Assembly: GCA_035503515.1 (NCBI GenBank)
Contig: DATJTJ010000145.1
Span: forward strand, 45,563 to 109,562
Direction: 5' to 3'
DNA length: 64,000 bases
Origin: DAIDKA01 sp035503515
Lineage (GTDB): Bacteria; Pseudomonadota; Gammaproteobacteria; Steroidobacterales; Steroidobacteraceae
Below are positions 43,716-52,659 of this stretch, piece by piece. The notes beneath the pieces are model-generated. The model did not search any database. It was not told where the DNA came from and saw nothing but the letters and a program-made list of their open reading frames with translations. The translations under genes and the position numbers were made by a program. The number at the start of each line of letters is the position of its first letter. Position 1 is the stretch's first letter.

Positions 43716-44396
43716 ATGTTGCGACTGCACGATGTCAGCAAGATCTACCGCACCACGGAAGTGGAGACGCGGGCCCTGTCGCAGGTCTCGCTCGAGGTCC
43801 GCGCCGGTGAATTCCTGGCCATCATGGGCCCCTCCGGCTGCGGCAAGTCCACGCTGCTCAACATCCTCGGACTGCTCGACAGTCCGGATAGCGGCAGCTA
43901 TTCGTTCTTCGGCCAGGAGGTCGCGAAGCTGAGTGAAAAGGCGCTCACCCGCCTGCGCCGCGGCAGCGTGGGATTCGTCTTCCAGAGCTTCAACCTCATC
44001 GATGACCTCAACGTCAGCGAGAACGTCGAAGTCTCGCTGCTGTACTGCGGCGTCAATGGCGGCGAGCGCCGCCGGCGCGTGGCCGCGGCCCTGGAACGCG
44101 TCGGCCTCAGCCATCGCGCCCGTCACCTGCCCAGTCAGCTCTCTGGTGGCCAGCAGCAGCGCGTCGCCATCGCCCGGGCCCTGGTCGGGGAGCCGAAGCT
44201 CATCCTCGCCGATGAGCCCACGGGCAACCTCGATACCGAGAATGGCACGGCCGTGATGGACATGCTGGCGCAGATCAACCGCGCCGGAACGACCGTGATC
44301 ATGGTGACGCACTCGCTGGTGCATGCGGCGCTGGCCGCCCGCACGGTCAAACTTCTGGATGGGCAGGTGGTCAGCGAGACGCTGCTCGCGGCATAA
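43716..44396 (+). CDS. ABC transporter ATP-binding protein, MacB/LolD type
   Basis: The 226-residue ATPase has Walker A GPSGCGKSTL (about residues 39-48), the signature LSGGQQQRVAIAR (about 143-155), Walker B LILADEPTGNLD (about 164-175) and H-loop MVTHS. It is a soluble MacB/LolD-type ATPase. It starts after GGGGGGAAC, eight bases from the HlyD stop, and it serves the three downstream permeases, the only ATPase in the operon. Confidence 0.92.
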   Translation: MLRLHDVSKIYRTTEVETRALSQVSLEVRAGEFLAIMGPSGCGKSTLLNILGLLDSPDSGSYSFFGQEVAKLSEKALTRLRRGSVGFVFQSFNLIDDLNVSENVEVSLLYCGVNGGERRRRVAAALERVGLSHRARHLPSQLSGGQQQRVAIARALVGEPKLILADEPTGNLDTENGTAVMDMLAQINRAGTTVIMVTHSLVHAALAARTVKLLDGQVVSETLLAA

Positions 44397-44414
44397 CGAC
44401 TTCACGGGCACGCA

Positions 44415-44474
44415 ATGTTCCGCAATTGCCTCGCCGCCGCGCTGCGCCACCTGGCGCGCAACAAGCTCTACACC
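44415..44474 (+). repeat. Direct repeat copy 1 at permease start
   Basis: The first 60 bases of permease gene 1 match the first 60 bases of permease gene 2 (46808-46867) at about 57 positions, differing at the start codon and two third-position-type changes. The third permease start is related but more diverged. This shows recent duplication or gene conversion. Confidence 0.7.
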
Positions 44475-46796
44475 GTCATCAGCCTGCTTGGCTTGTCCAT
44501 CGGCCTGGGCACGGCTTTGCTCGCGACCCTGCTGATTCAAAGCGAACTGAACAAAGACCACTTCATCCCGGGCTATGACCGTGTCTACGTGGTTACGAGC
44601 GCAATCACGCCGCCCGGACACTCGACCGTGTACTACGACAGCACCCTGTCCTTCGTCGGGGGAGAGCTGGCAAGCCGGTTCAGTGAAATACAGGCTGTCA
44701 CGCGGCTGTACGCCGACCATGCGAGACTCCGGCGGGGGATGGTCGAGGCGCTCGAGCCCGTCTACTGGGCTGATCCGAACGCGTTTGACGTGCTGCCGCT
44801 ACCGGTGGTCGCAGGCGACCTTAAATTGGCGCTTTCGCGGCCTGACAGGATCGTCCTGACGAGAAGCGTCGCCCGCAAATATTTCGGCGGCGACGCGCCA
44901 CTGGGGGAAACACTGACGGTCCAGGTGCCGGGCAGTGCGCAGATCCATCAGCTGTCCGTGGCGGCTGTCATCGAGGACCTCCCCGCAAACGACACGCATC
45001 TGGTCGCAGGGATCTTCGTGTCGTCGCTGGCCCCCTGGACCGCGCTCAACCCCCTCGAGGCGGTCGACCCGAGCGTGGCCCGTACGCAACTCGGCGTGGG
45101 TACACATACCTATGTGAAATTGATGCCACACGCCACCGCACGCCGGATGTTGCCGGCTATGCCCACGATGGCTCAGGCCGTGTTCACCGGGCCGCCCAGA
45201 GGCTGGACGGTCGCCCTGGGTCTGGTGCGCATGGACCGTCTGGGCGTGGACTCAGGGCTCAACCCGGGATGGGCGGCCAGAATGCTGATGCTCACCATCG
45301 TGGGTTTCGGTGTCCCGCTCATCGCCGGCATCAACTTCATCAACCTGCTCACGGCGCGATCCGGTCAACGTGTGCCGGAAGTGAGCCTTCGAAAGCTGGC
45401 GGGTGCCCGAAGGCGTGACCTGGTGGTGCAGTTCCTTGCAGAATCGATCGCATACGTGAGCGTTGCGTCGCTGATGGCCGTGGCGCTCGTCGAGCTGGTG
45501 TTGCCCTACGCGAACGCGTTCGTGATGTCAGGCGCCGCGTTCAGCTTTCGGGGTAATCCCGCACTGATCGGCGCCATCGTGCTCGGTACTCTGGTGCTCG
45601 GAGCGCTGGCCGGAGCCTATCCGGCCCTGGTGCAATCGGACTTCATTCCGCTGCGCGTGCTGAGCGGCCGGATCCAGCACTCCCGACGTGCCGGCGTACT
45701 GCGCCAGGTGCTGGTGACACTGCAGTTCGCGATCCTGATCGGACTGACGATCGCAGCGGCGGTGGTGTACCAGCAGCGGCAGTTCGCCACCCGGGATGCA
45801 CTGCGCGTCGATACCGACCAGATCCTCCTGATCCGCTCCCGCTGCGACCCGGCATTCCTTTCGCAGCTGCGGACTATGCCGGGGATTCGGGGGGCCGCCT
45901 GTTCGGCCTCCCCCCTGGTGGACCATGCCGGCGTGAATGTCCTGTTCGTCAAGGACAGGACGGGCGCACAGCAGCTGCTCTATCCGATCTATGTTCAGCC
46001 CTCGCTACTGGCGCTCTATGGCATCCGGCCCATCGCAGGCCGCGCCGGCGGACGCCCTGGTGGCGCCTACTACCTGCTGAATGAGACGGCGGCCCGGCAA
46101 CTGGGATTCACCCGGTCCGCGGACGCCATCGGGTATCGGCTGCCCGCATACGGCCGCGACCTTGTGACGGTTGCCGGCGTCATCCGGGACTTCTCGCTGG
46201 ACTCGGTGCAGCACAGGATCGAGGCGCAGGGATTCGTGGTTACCGAGTCGGATCCGCACCTGGACCTCATCAGCGTCAAGCTCTCCGGACACGACATCCC
46301 GGAGACGCTCGACGCCATCGAGCGGCTATGGAAGACCCGCGGGGCTGAGGGGCCCATGAATCGCTTCTTTCTGGAGGACCACATCCAGACCATGTACCTC
46401 GCCATGCTGCGCGAGGCACAGCTGTTCGGCATCTTCGCCCTGGTCGCCGTCCTGCTCGCCTGTCTGGGTCTGCTCGCGCTGGCGTCCTCCATTGCCGAAC
46501 GGCGTACCCGGGAAATCGGCATTCGCAAGGCGCTGGGAGCGGATACCGGTGAAATCGTCAGTCTCCTGCTGCGGCAGTTCGCCCGGCCCGTGCTCTGGGC
46601 CAATCTCATCGCGTGGCCCTTGACCGCGTATGTGATGCACAGCTGGCTGCACGGATTCGCCTACCACGTGGAGCTGGCATTGTGGCCATTTCCCGCCGCA
46701 GCGGCGCTGGCACTCGTCATTGCGCTTCTTACCGTCGCGACCCACTCGATTCTGATTGCACGTGCGAAACCTATGCACGCACTGCGCTATCAATAG
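44415..46796 (+). CDS. MacB/FtsX-type ABC permease 1
   Basis: The 793-residue permease has a first membrane helix (YTVISLLGLSIGLGTALLATLL), a MacB-type periplasmic domain (about residues 50-280), three helices (about 295-410), another helix (RQVLVTLQFAILIGLTIAAAVVY), a second periplasmic domain (about 450-660) and three C-terminal helices with the FtsX motif RTREIGIRKALGAD. The eight-helix, two-FtsX layout matches large efflux permeases rather than the four-helix MacB permease. Its first 20 residues (MFRNCLAAALRHLARNKLYT) are nearly identical to those of permease 2. It is the first of three tandem paralogues. Confidence 0.9.
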   Translation: MFRNCLAAALRHLARNKLYTVISLLGLSIGLGTALLATLLIQSELNKDHFIPGYDRVYVVTSAITPPGHSTVYYDSTLSFVGGELASRFSEIQAVTRLYADHARLRRGMVEALEPVYWADPNAFDVLPLPVVAGDLKLALSRPDRIVLTRSVARKYFGGDAPLGETLTVQVPGSAQIHQLSVAAVIEDLPANDTHLVAGIFVSSLAPWTALNPLEAVDPSVARTQLGVGTHTYVKLMPHATARRMLPAMPTMAQAVFTGPPRGWTVALGLVRMDRLGVDSGLNPGWAARMLMLTIVGFGVPLIAGINFINLLTARSGQRVPEVSLRKLAGARRRDLVVQFLAESIAYVSVASLMAVALVELVLPYANAFVMSGAAFSFRGNPALIGAIVLGTLVLGALAGAYPALVQSDFIPLRVLSGRIQHSRRAGVLRQVLVTLQFAILIGLTIAAAVVYQQRQFATRDALRVDTDQILLIRSRCDPAFLSQLRTMPGIRGAACSASPLVDHAGVNVLFVKDRTGAQQLLYPIYVQPSLLALYGIRPIAGRAGGRPGGAYYLLNETAARQLGFTRSADAIGYRLPAYGRDLVTVAGVIRDFSLDSVQHRIEAQGFVVTESDPHLDLISVKLSGHDIPETLDAIERLWKTRGAEGPMNRFFLEDHIQTMYLAMLREAQLFGIFALVAVLLACLGLLALASSIAERRTREIGIRKALGADTGEIVSLLLRQFARPVLWANLIAWPLTAYVMHSWLHGFAYHVELALWPFPAAAALALVIALLTVATHSILIARAKPMHALRYQ

Positions 46797-46800
46797 GAGG
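46795..46800 (+). promoter_or_regulatory. Strong ribosome binding site for permease 2
   Basis: AGGAGG overlaps the stop of permease 1 and lies seven bases before the GTG at 46808. It supports the GTG start over the upstream in-frame start at 46613. Confidence 0.7.
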
Positions 46801-46807
46801 CACCAGC

Positions 46808-49213
46808 GTGTTCCGCAATTGCCTCGCCGCCGCGTTGCGCCATCTGGCGCGCAACAAGCTCTACACCGCCATCAGCGTCTTTGGCCTGTCGATCGGGCTG
46901 TGCACGGCACTACTCGCGGCACTCGTCGTCCATAACGAACTGAGCCACGATCACTTCATCCCCGGCTACGACAGGATCTACATGGTCGTGACCGCGATTA
47001 CACCGCCGCGGCAGGCAACCATCTACAAGGGCAGCACGAATAGCTTCGTCGGTCCGCAGCTGGCCCGGAACTTCAGCGAAATCCAATCGATGACGCGCCT
47101 GATGGTGGGCTATGCCCATCTGAGCCACGGAAACGTCGACGCGCACGAGCTTTCCTACCTGGCCGATCCGAACGCCTTCCAGGTTCTGCCGCTGCCGGTA
47201 ATCGCCGGTGATCTGAAATCGGCGCTCTTCCGGCCCAATACCGTCGTCCTGACCAGAACAATGGCACGCAAGTATTTCGGCAGGGACGCTCCCATCGGCG
47301 AGTCATTGCTGATGAAATTCGACGGTCATCCCGAAACCGCCGCACTCACCGTGACGGCGGTCATCGAGGACCTGCCGCCGCATGGAACCCACCTCGAATC
47401 CGGCATTTTCATATCCGCCGTGGCGCACTGGACGGAGCTGTATCGGCAGGATCACATTCTCGGCAACGAGGCAGGCAAGTCGGATGTCGGCATTGGCACC
47501 GCCACCTATCTGAAATTGGTGCCTCACGCCTCTCCACAGCGCCTGCTGCAGGCCGCTCCGGAGATGGCATCGATTCTATGGCGCCGTCCGCCCGAGGGCT
47601 GGACGCTGGCCCTGAAGCTGGTGCGCATGGATCGGTTCGATGCCACTCCCTACCTCACCCCGGGATTCGCCACCAGGCTTTCGATGATCACGATCGTGGG
47701 CTTCGGCATTCTGCTCGTTGCCTGCGTCAACTTCGTCAATCTGCTCACCGCGCGCTCTGCGCGCCGTGCGCAGGAGGTCAGTCTGCGCAAGCTGGCGGGC
47801 GCCCAGCGGCGCTCATTGGTGCTCCAGTTCCTGGCGGAATCGATCGCCTATGTGGCCGCCGCAGCCGTGGTGGCGGTGGCGATCACCGAACTACTGTTGC
47901 CGCGCGTCAACGCCTTCCTCACTACCGGCGCGACGTTCAGGTACTGGCATGACCCCGCGCTCTTGGGCGCCGTCGTCCTGGCGGCGCTCCTGCTCGGAAC
48001 ACTCGCGGGCGCCTATCCCGCCTTCGTGCTCTCGGGCTTTCGTCCGCTGCGCGTCCTCACGGGCGAGAACCTGCACTCGCGCGGCGCCGGGACGATGCGG
48101 CAGCTGCTGGTGACGGGACAGTTCTCGATCCTGATCGGGCTGATCGTCGCCGCCGCCGTCGTCTATCAGCAGCGGCAGTTCGCCACGCAGGAGGCGCTGC
48201 GCGTCGATACGGATCAGATGCTGCTGATCCGCTCGCCGTGCGGCGCGGGATTCACGTCGGCGCTGCGTGCACTTCAAGGCGTTCGCGGCGTGGCCTGTTC
48301 CTCGTCGAACCTGGTGAATCATGACGGGATCAACGTCTGGCTCCTCAAGGATAGGCTCGGTGTCCCGCAGCTCATGTACCGTATCGTCGTGCAGCCGTCG
48401 CTGTTCGATCTCTATGCGATAAAGCCAACGGCGGGGAGAACGTCCGGGAGTGCGGATGGCATCTACTATGTGCTCAACGAGACCGGGGCGCGACACCTGG
48501 GATTCGCGAGGGCCGCTGCTGCCGTCGGCTACGAAGCGCCGGAGTACAAGGCGGACTACGATTCGACGCCACGCCGGAATGAGTCCGTCATTGGAGTGGT
48601 CCCCGACTTTTCATTCGATTCGGTGGAACACAGGATCGAAGCACAGGAGTTCGTCGTCAGATCCGAGGACGCCGGCTTTGACCTGATCAACGTCAAGCTG
48701 ACCGGTCGGCAGATCCCCGAGACATTGGGCGCCATCGATCGCCTCTGGGAGGCGACCGGCATGACGACTCCGATCAGTCGGTTCTTTCTGGACGAGCATA
48801 TCCAGACCCTGTACATCGCCATGCTGCGCGAAGCGCAGCTGTTCGGCGTCTTCGCCATCGTGGCGGTGATGCTCGCATGCCTGGGCTTGCTCGGTCTGGC
48901 GGCATCGATCTCCGAGCGGCGTACCCGGGAAATCGGTATCCGCAAGGCGCTGGGTGCCAATACGGGCGACATCCTGCGGCTGTTGCTGCGCCAGTTCGCC
49001 AGGCCCGTATTGTGGGCCAATCTCATCGCCTGGCCCGCGACCGCCTATGCCATGCACCGCTGGCTGGAAGGGTTCGCCTACCATGTGGACCTGTCGCTGT
49101 GGCTGTTCCCGCTCGCCGCCACGCTGGCCCTCGTGATTGCCCTGTTGGCCGTGACGACGCAGTCAATCCTGGTCGCGCGCGCCAGGCCTGTCGATGCACT
49201 GCGTTACGAATAG
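46808..49213 (+). CDS. MacB/FtsX-type ABC permease 2
   Basis: The 801-residue protein has the same two-FtsX architecture as permease 1: first helix (YTAISVFGLSIGLCTALLAALVV), periplasmic domain (about 50-285), middle helices (about 300-445) and C-terminal helices with RTREIGIRKALGAN. The start is a GTG with a perfect AGGAGG. Many helices and conserved blocks (LRKLAGAQRRSLVLQFLAES) match permease 1, so the two are recent paralogues. Whether both form a heterodimer with one ATPase dimer is not shown. Confidence 0.9.
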   Translation: MFRNCLAAALRHLARNKLYTAISVFGLSIGLCTALLAALVVHNELSHDHFIPGYDRIYMVVTAITPPRQATIYKGSTNSFVGPQLARNFSEIQSMTRLMVGYAHLSHGNVDAHELSYLADPNAFQVLPLPVIAGDLKSALFRPNTVVLTRTMARKYFGRDAPIGESLLMKFDGHPETAALTVTAVIEDLPPHGTHLESGIFISAVAHWTELYRQDHILGNEAGKSDVGIGTATYLKLVPHASPQRLLQAAPEMASILWRRPPEGWTLALKLVRMDRFDATPYLTPGFATRLSMITIVGFGILLVACVNFVNLLTARSARRAQEVSLRKLAGAQRRSLVLQFLAESIAYVAAAAVVAVAITELLLPRVNAFLTTGATFRYWHDPALLGAVVLAALLLGTLAGAYPAFVLSGFRPLRVLTGENLHSRGAGTMRQLLVTGQFSILIGLIVAAAVVYQQRQFATQEALRVDTDQMLLIRSPCGAGFTSALRALQGVRGVACSSSNLVNHDGINVWLLKDRLGVPQLMYRIVVQPSLFDLYAIKPTAGRTSGSADGIYYVLNETGARHLGFARAAAAVGYEAPEYKADYDSTPRRNESVIGVVPDFSFDSVEHRIEAQEFVVRSEDAGFDLINVKLTGRQIPETLGAIDRLWEATGMTTPISRFFLDEHIQTLYIAMLREAQLFGVFAIVAVMLACLGLLGLAASISERRTREIGIRKALGANTGDILRLLLRQFARPVLWANLIAWPATAYAMHRWLEGFAYHVDLSLWLFPLAATLALVIALLAVTTQSILVARARPVDALRYE

Positions 49214-49225
49214 GCGGCGTCGGGC

Positions 49226-51667
49226 GTGTTCCGCAACTGTCTCGCCGCCACCCTGCGGTATATCGACCGGAACCGGATCTACTGCGCGATCGGCATCGCC
49301 AGTCTCGCCGTGGGAATGTGCACGGCGCTGGTCTCGGTCCTGGTGATCCACAACCAGTACACCTACGATCACACCCTCCCGGACTACAAACGCACCTACA
49401 TCCTGCAGCTTGCAGTGATGCCGCCGGGTCTCGCCCGGCAGTACGTCAAGTACACGGCGCCGCAGGCGGGGGCGCAGCTGAAACTCCGGCTCCCCGAAGT
49501 GGAGGCGACGACCAGGGTTCTGGAGACGGCCTCGCGCGTGCGGCACGGCTCGCAGCTATCGCGGGAGACGGTCTACTGGGCCGATTCCAATGTCCAGGAT
49601 GTGTTGCACTTCACGGGCATCGCCGGCGACTTCGACGCGAGCCTGCATACGCCGGACAGTGTCGCTCTTTCGCGCAGCGCTGCACGGCGGTTCTTCGGTC
49701 GCGACGCGCCACTGAACGAGGTCCTGCTGGTCGACGGGCACCCCATGATCGTGCGGGCGATATTCCAGGATCAGCCTCATGTCACGCATCAGGAGCGGGA
49801 CATCATTGCCTCGGGCATATCCAGCGACTCGCCGAACAGCACGGTGGGGCGCAATGCCATCGACCCCCTGGGCAGTTTGAACTTCGTCCAGGGGATGACC
49901 TACCTACGCCTGCGAGCGTCGTCGGATGTCGCGGTCGTGACGAAGACGCTGCAGGCGCTGCTGCAGCAGACGCGCGCTTCGAATGGCCCGTTCACGGTAC
50001 TTCCTGAACTGATCCGCATCGACCATTTCAACACCCATCCCGGGTTGCACCCGGAGTTCCGGGGCCGGATGCTGCTGCTCGCCATTTTGGGGGGCGTGGT
50101 CCTTCTGGTCGCAGCGGCAAACTTTGTCAACCTGCAGACCTCCCGGTCGACCCAGCGCGCCCGCGAGGCGGCGATCCGCACCGTGGCCGGAGCACCCCGA
50201 TCGCTGCTCGTGATGCAGTTTCTCGGCGAGTCGATTTTGCAGGCCGGCGCCGCGGCACTGCTGGCCCTCGCGCTTACCGAATGGCTGCTGCCCCGGGTGG
50301 ACGCGTTTCTCGACGTGGGCGCCGTGACCGATCAGCTGCAACCCTGGCTGGCACCGGGAATGCTTGGCGCAACATTGCTGTTGGGGCTGCTCGCGGGTGC
50401 ATGGCCTGCCTTCATACAGTCGGGATTTCAGCCCGTGACCGTCCTGAACGGTGCCGCAGGCATTCCCGGTGGAACCGTCGTCCGGCAGCTCCTGACGACA
50501 CTGCAGTTCGCGCTGCTGATCGCGCTGGCAATCTGTGCCGGTGTCGTGGACCGGCAGCGCGGATTCGCCATGCATGAGGCGCTGCGGCTGGACACCGACC
50601 AGGTCTTGATGATTCATGTCCCGCATCCGTTGGCGCATCCCAACGCCTTCCTGGACCGCATACAGGCTCTCCCGGGAGTGAAGGCCGGGATCTGGGCAAG
50701 CGTGCCACTGCTCGGCAACACGGGATTCCGCGGTCTGCGCGCACGCCAGATTACACTCGCCCGTGGCCAGCCGGGAGGTCAGGCCTTCCTGGATGTCGTC
50801 GACGCGGACTTCAGGCTCTTCGATTTCTTCGGTATCCGGCCACTGGCGGGACATGTGCCCGGCCCGGAGGATCGCTCCACGCCGGTCACGGATCCCACGT
50901 CCGTCGTGCTGAACGAGACTGCGGCGCGCAAGCTGGGGCTGCGGCCGGCACAGGCCATCGGGCGGTCCGTGTCGCTGCCACCGCTGGGCAAGCCGGAGGC
51001 CGTCGGCGCGATGGTGGACTCCAGGATCCTGGCCGTGGTTCCCGATGTCTCGCTGAACACCGTGGCCGCAGCAGTGCCGGCCACGGTCTACATCCAGCCG
51101 CGTGATGGCACCGGTCTCGACTTCAAGAAGCTCGACCTGCTCGCCGTGCGGTTGCGGGGCAGGGATATTCCGGAAACCCTTGCCGCCATCGATGCGCTGT
51201 GGCGGCGCAGTGGCAGCGTGGATCCGATGGAGCGCTTCTTCCTGGATGAGCATATCCAACTTCTCTATCAGGGTGTCCTGCGCCAGTCGCAGGCGTTTGG
51301 CATCTGCGCGTTGCTGGCGATGGCGCTGTCCTGCATCGGGCTGTCGGCGCTGGCCGCCGCGATGGCGGAGCAACGCAGGAAGGAAATCGGCATACGCAAG
51401 GCGCTCGGCGCGCATACCGGCGATGTCCTGAAATTGCTGTTGTGGCAGTTCAGCCGACCGGTCGTCTGGGCGAACCTGCTCGCCTGGCCGTCCGCCGCGT
51501 TCGTCATGCACCGCTGGCTCTCCGGCTTTGCGTACCACGTCGAACTGCCGATCTGGATGTTCCCGGCGTCGGCCATCGCGGCCTTGCTGATCACGGTCGC
51601 GACGGTCGGCGTGCAGTCGATACTCGTGGCCCGCGAGAATCCGGTCGCACCGCTGCGACACGAGTAG
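49226..51667 (+). CDS. MacB/FtsX-type ABC permease 3
   Basis: The 813-residue paralogue begins MFRNCLAATLRYIDRNRIYC from a GTG 12 bases after permease 2. It has the same eight-helix architecture and the FtsX motif RRKEIGIRKALGAH. Its sequence is more diverged from permeases 1 and 2 than they are from each other, for example in the second periplasmic domain (LLVAAANFVNLQTSRSTQRAR), so it is an older duplicate. It may provide a second subunit type or export a different substrate. Confidence 0.9.
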   Translation: MFRNCLAATLRYIDRNRIYCAIGIASLAVGMCTALVSVLVIHNQYTYDHTLPDYKRTYILQLAVMPPGLARQYVKYTAPQAGAQLKLRLPEVEATTRVLETASRVRHGSQLSRETVYWADSNVQDVLHFTGIAGDFDASLHTPDSVALSRSAARRFFGRDAPLNEVLLVDGHPMIVRAIFQDQPHVTHQERDIIASGISSDSPNSTVGRNAIDPLGSLNFVQGMTYLRLRASSDVAVVTKTLQALLQQTRASNGPFTVLPELIRIDHFNTHPGLHPEFRGRMLLLAILGGVVLLVAAANFVNLQTSRSTQRAREAAIRTVAGAPRSLLVMQFLGESILQAGAAALLALALTEWLLPRVDAFLDVGAVTDQLQPWLAPGMLGATLLLGLLAGAWPAFIQSGFQPVTVLNGAAGIPGGTVVRQLLTTLQFALLIALAICAGVVDRQRGFAMHEALRLDTDQVLMIHVPHPLAHPNAFLDRIQALPGVKAGIWASVPLLGNTGFRGLRARQITLARGQPGGQAFLDVVDADFRLFDFFGIRPLAGHVPGPEDRSTPVTDPTSVVLNETAARKLGLRPAQAIGRSVSLPPLGKPEAVGAMVDSRILAVVPDVSLNTVAAAVPATVYIQPRDGTGLDFKKLDLLAVRLRGRDIPETLAAIDALWRRSGSVDPMERFFLDEHIQLLYQGVLRQSQAFGICALLAMALSCIGLSALAAAMAEQRRKEIGIRKALGAHTGDVLKLLLWQFSRPVVWANLLAWPSAAFVMHRWLSGFAYHVELPIWMFPASAIAALLITVATVGVQSILVARENPVAPLRHE

Positions 51668-51678
51668 ACTACCGGCGC

Positions 51679-52512
51679 ATGAGCGCCAGCAGGTTCTTCG
51701 CCGGGAAGTCGGTCCTGATCACGGGGGCCTCCTCCGGCATCGGTCGCTGCCTCGCCCTGCAGCTCGGCGGCGCAGGCGCGCGCCTCACGCTCGCCGCGCG
51801 CCGCGCTGACCTGCTCGCGGCACTCGCCGATGCGGTGGTCGCGGCCGGCGGACCGCGGCCGGTCGTTTCGGTCTGCGATGTCACGCGTGAGGGCGATCCC
51901 GAGCAGGCGGTGATGGCTGCCGTGAACGCCTTCGGCGGCCTCGATGTGGTATTCGCCAATGCGGGGTTCGGCGTCGTCGGCTTCCTCGAACAGCTCGCGG
52001 TGGCCGATTACCGCCGTCAGCTCGAGACCAACGTGTTCGGCGTGCTGCGCACCCTCAAGGCCAGCCAGGCCGAGATCATCCGCAGCCGCGGCAATGTCGT
52101 GATCATCGGCAGCGTCGCCGGCCACTGCGCGACGCCCGGAAATTCCCCCTACAGCATGAGCAAGTTCGCGATCCGCGCCCTTGCATATTCGATCACGGGA
52201 GAACTCGCGCGCCACGGCGTGGCGGTGACGCTGGTGAGTCCGGGATTCATCGCGAGCGACATCCGCAAGGTCGACAACCAGGGCAAGCTGCACCCGGGTG
52301 CGGCAGAGTCCATGCCGGCCTGGCTCGTCATGGACACGGACAAGGCCGCCCGTCAGATCCTCAGGGCGGTGGCTGCGAAGCGCGCCGAAGTCATCATCAC
52401 GGCGCACGGCAAGCTGCTCGTCGCCATCCAGCGGTTCGCGCCCTGGATCATCCGCATGGTGGGCAGGCGCATGGCCGCCCGCGGCCGCGGGCATCGTTCC
52501 GAAGTCAGCTAG
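51679..52512 (+). CDS. Short-chain dehydrogenase/reductase
   Basis: The 277-residue SDR has the cofactor motif TGASSGIG (about residues 15-22), a FANAGFG motif (about 92-98) and YSMSKFAIRAL with catalytic Tyr and Lys (about 158-162). Its long helical C-terminal tail (LVAIQRFAPWIIRMVGRRM) resembles lipid-oriented SDRs such as 3-ketodihydrosphingosine reductases. It starts 11 bases after permease 3, so it may belong to the efflux operon. The substrate is unknown. Confidence 0.85.
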   Translation: MSASRFFAGKSVLITGASSGIGRCLALQLGGAGARLTLAARRADLLAALADAVVAAGGPRPVVSVCDVTREGDPEQAVMAAVNAFGGLDVVFANAGFGVVGFLEQLAVADYRRQLETNVFGVLRTLKASQAEIIRSRGNVVIIGSVAGHCATPGNSPYSMSKFAIRALAYSITGELARHGVAVTLVSPGFIASDIRKVDNQGKLHPGAAESMPAWLVMDTDKAARQILRAVAAKRAEVIITAHGKLLVAIQRFAPWIIRMVGRRMAARGRGHRSEVS

Positions 52513-52659
52513 GGCGGGACACCGCCGTACCACGCACGACGACTGCGGACGTGCGTATCGTCTGACATCCGGCCACGCGCTCCAGCCGATGCTGACAGCT
52601 TCCGATTCGCGTACGTTCAGTGGGCCCGCTCCAGTCCATTGCGTGTTGAGGATCCGCCC

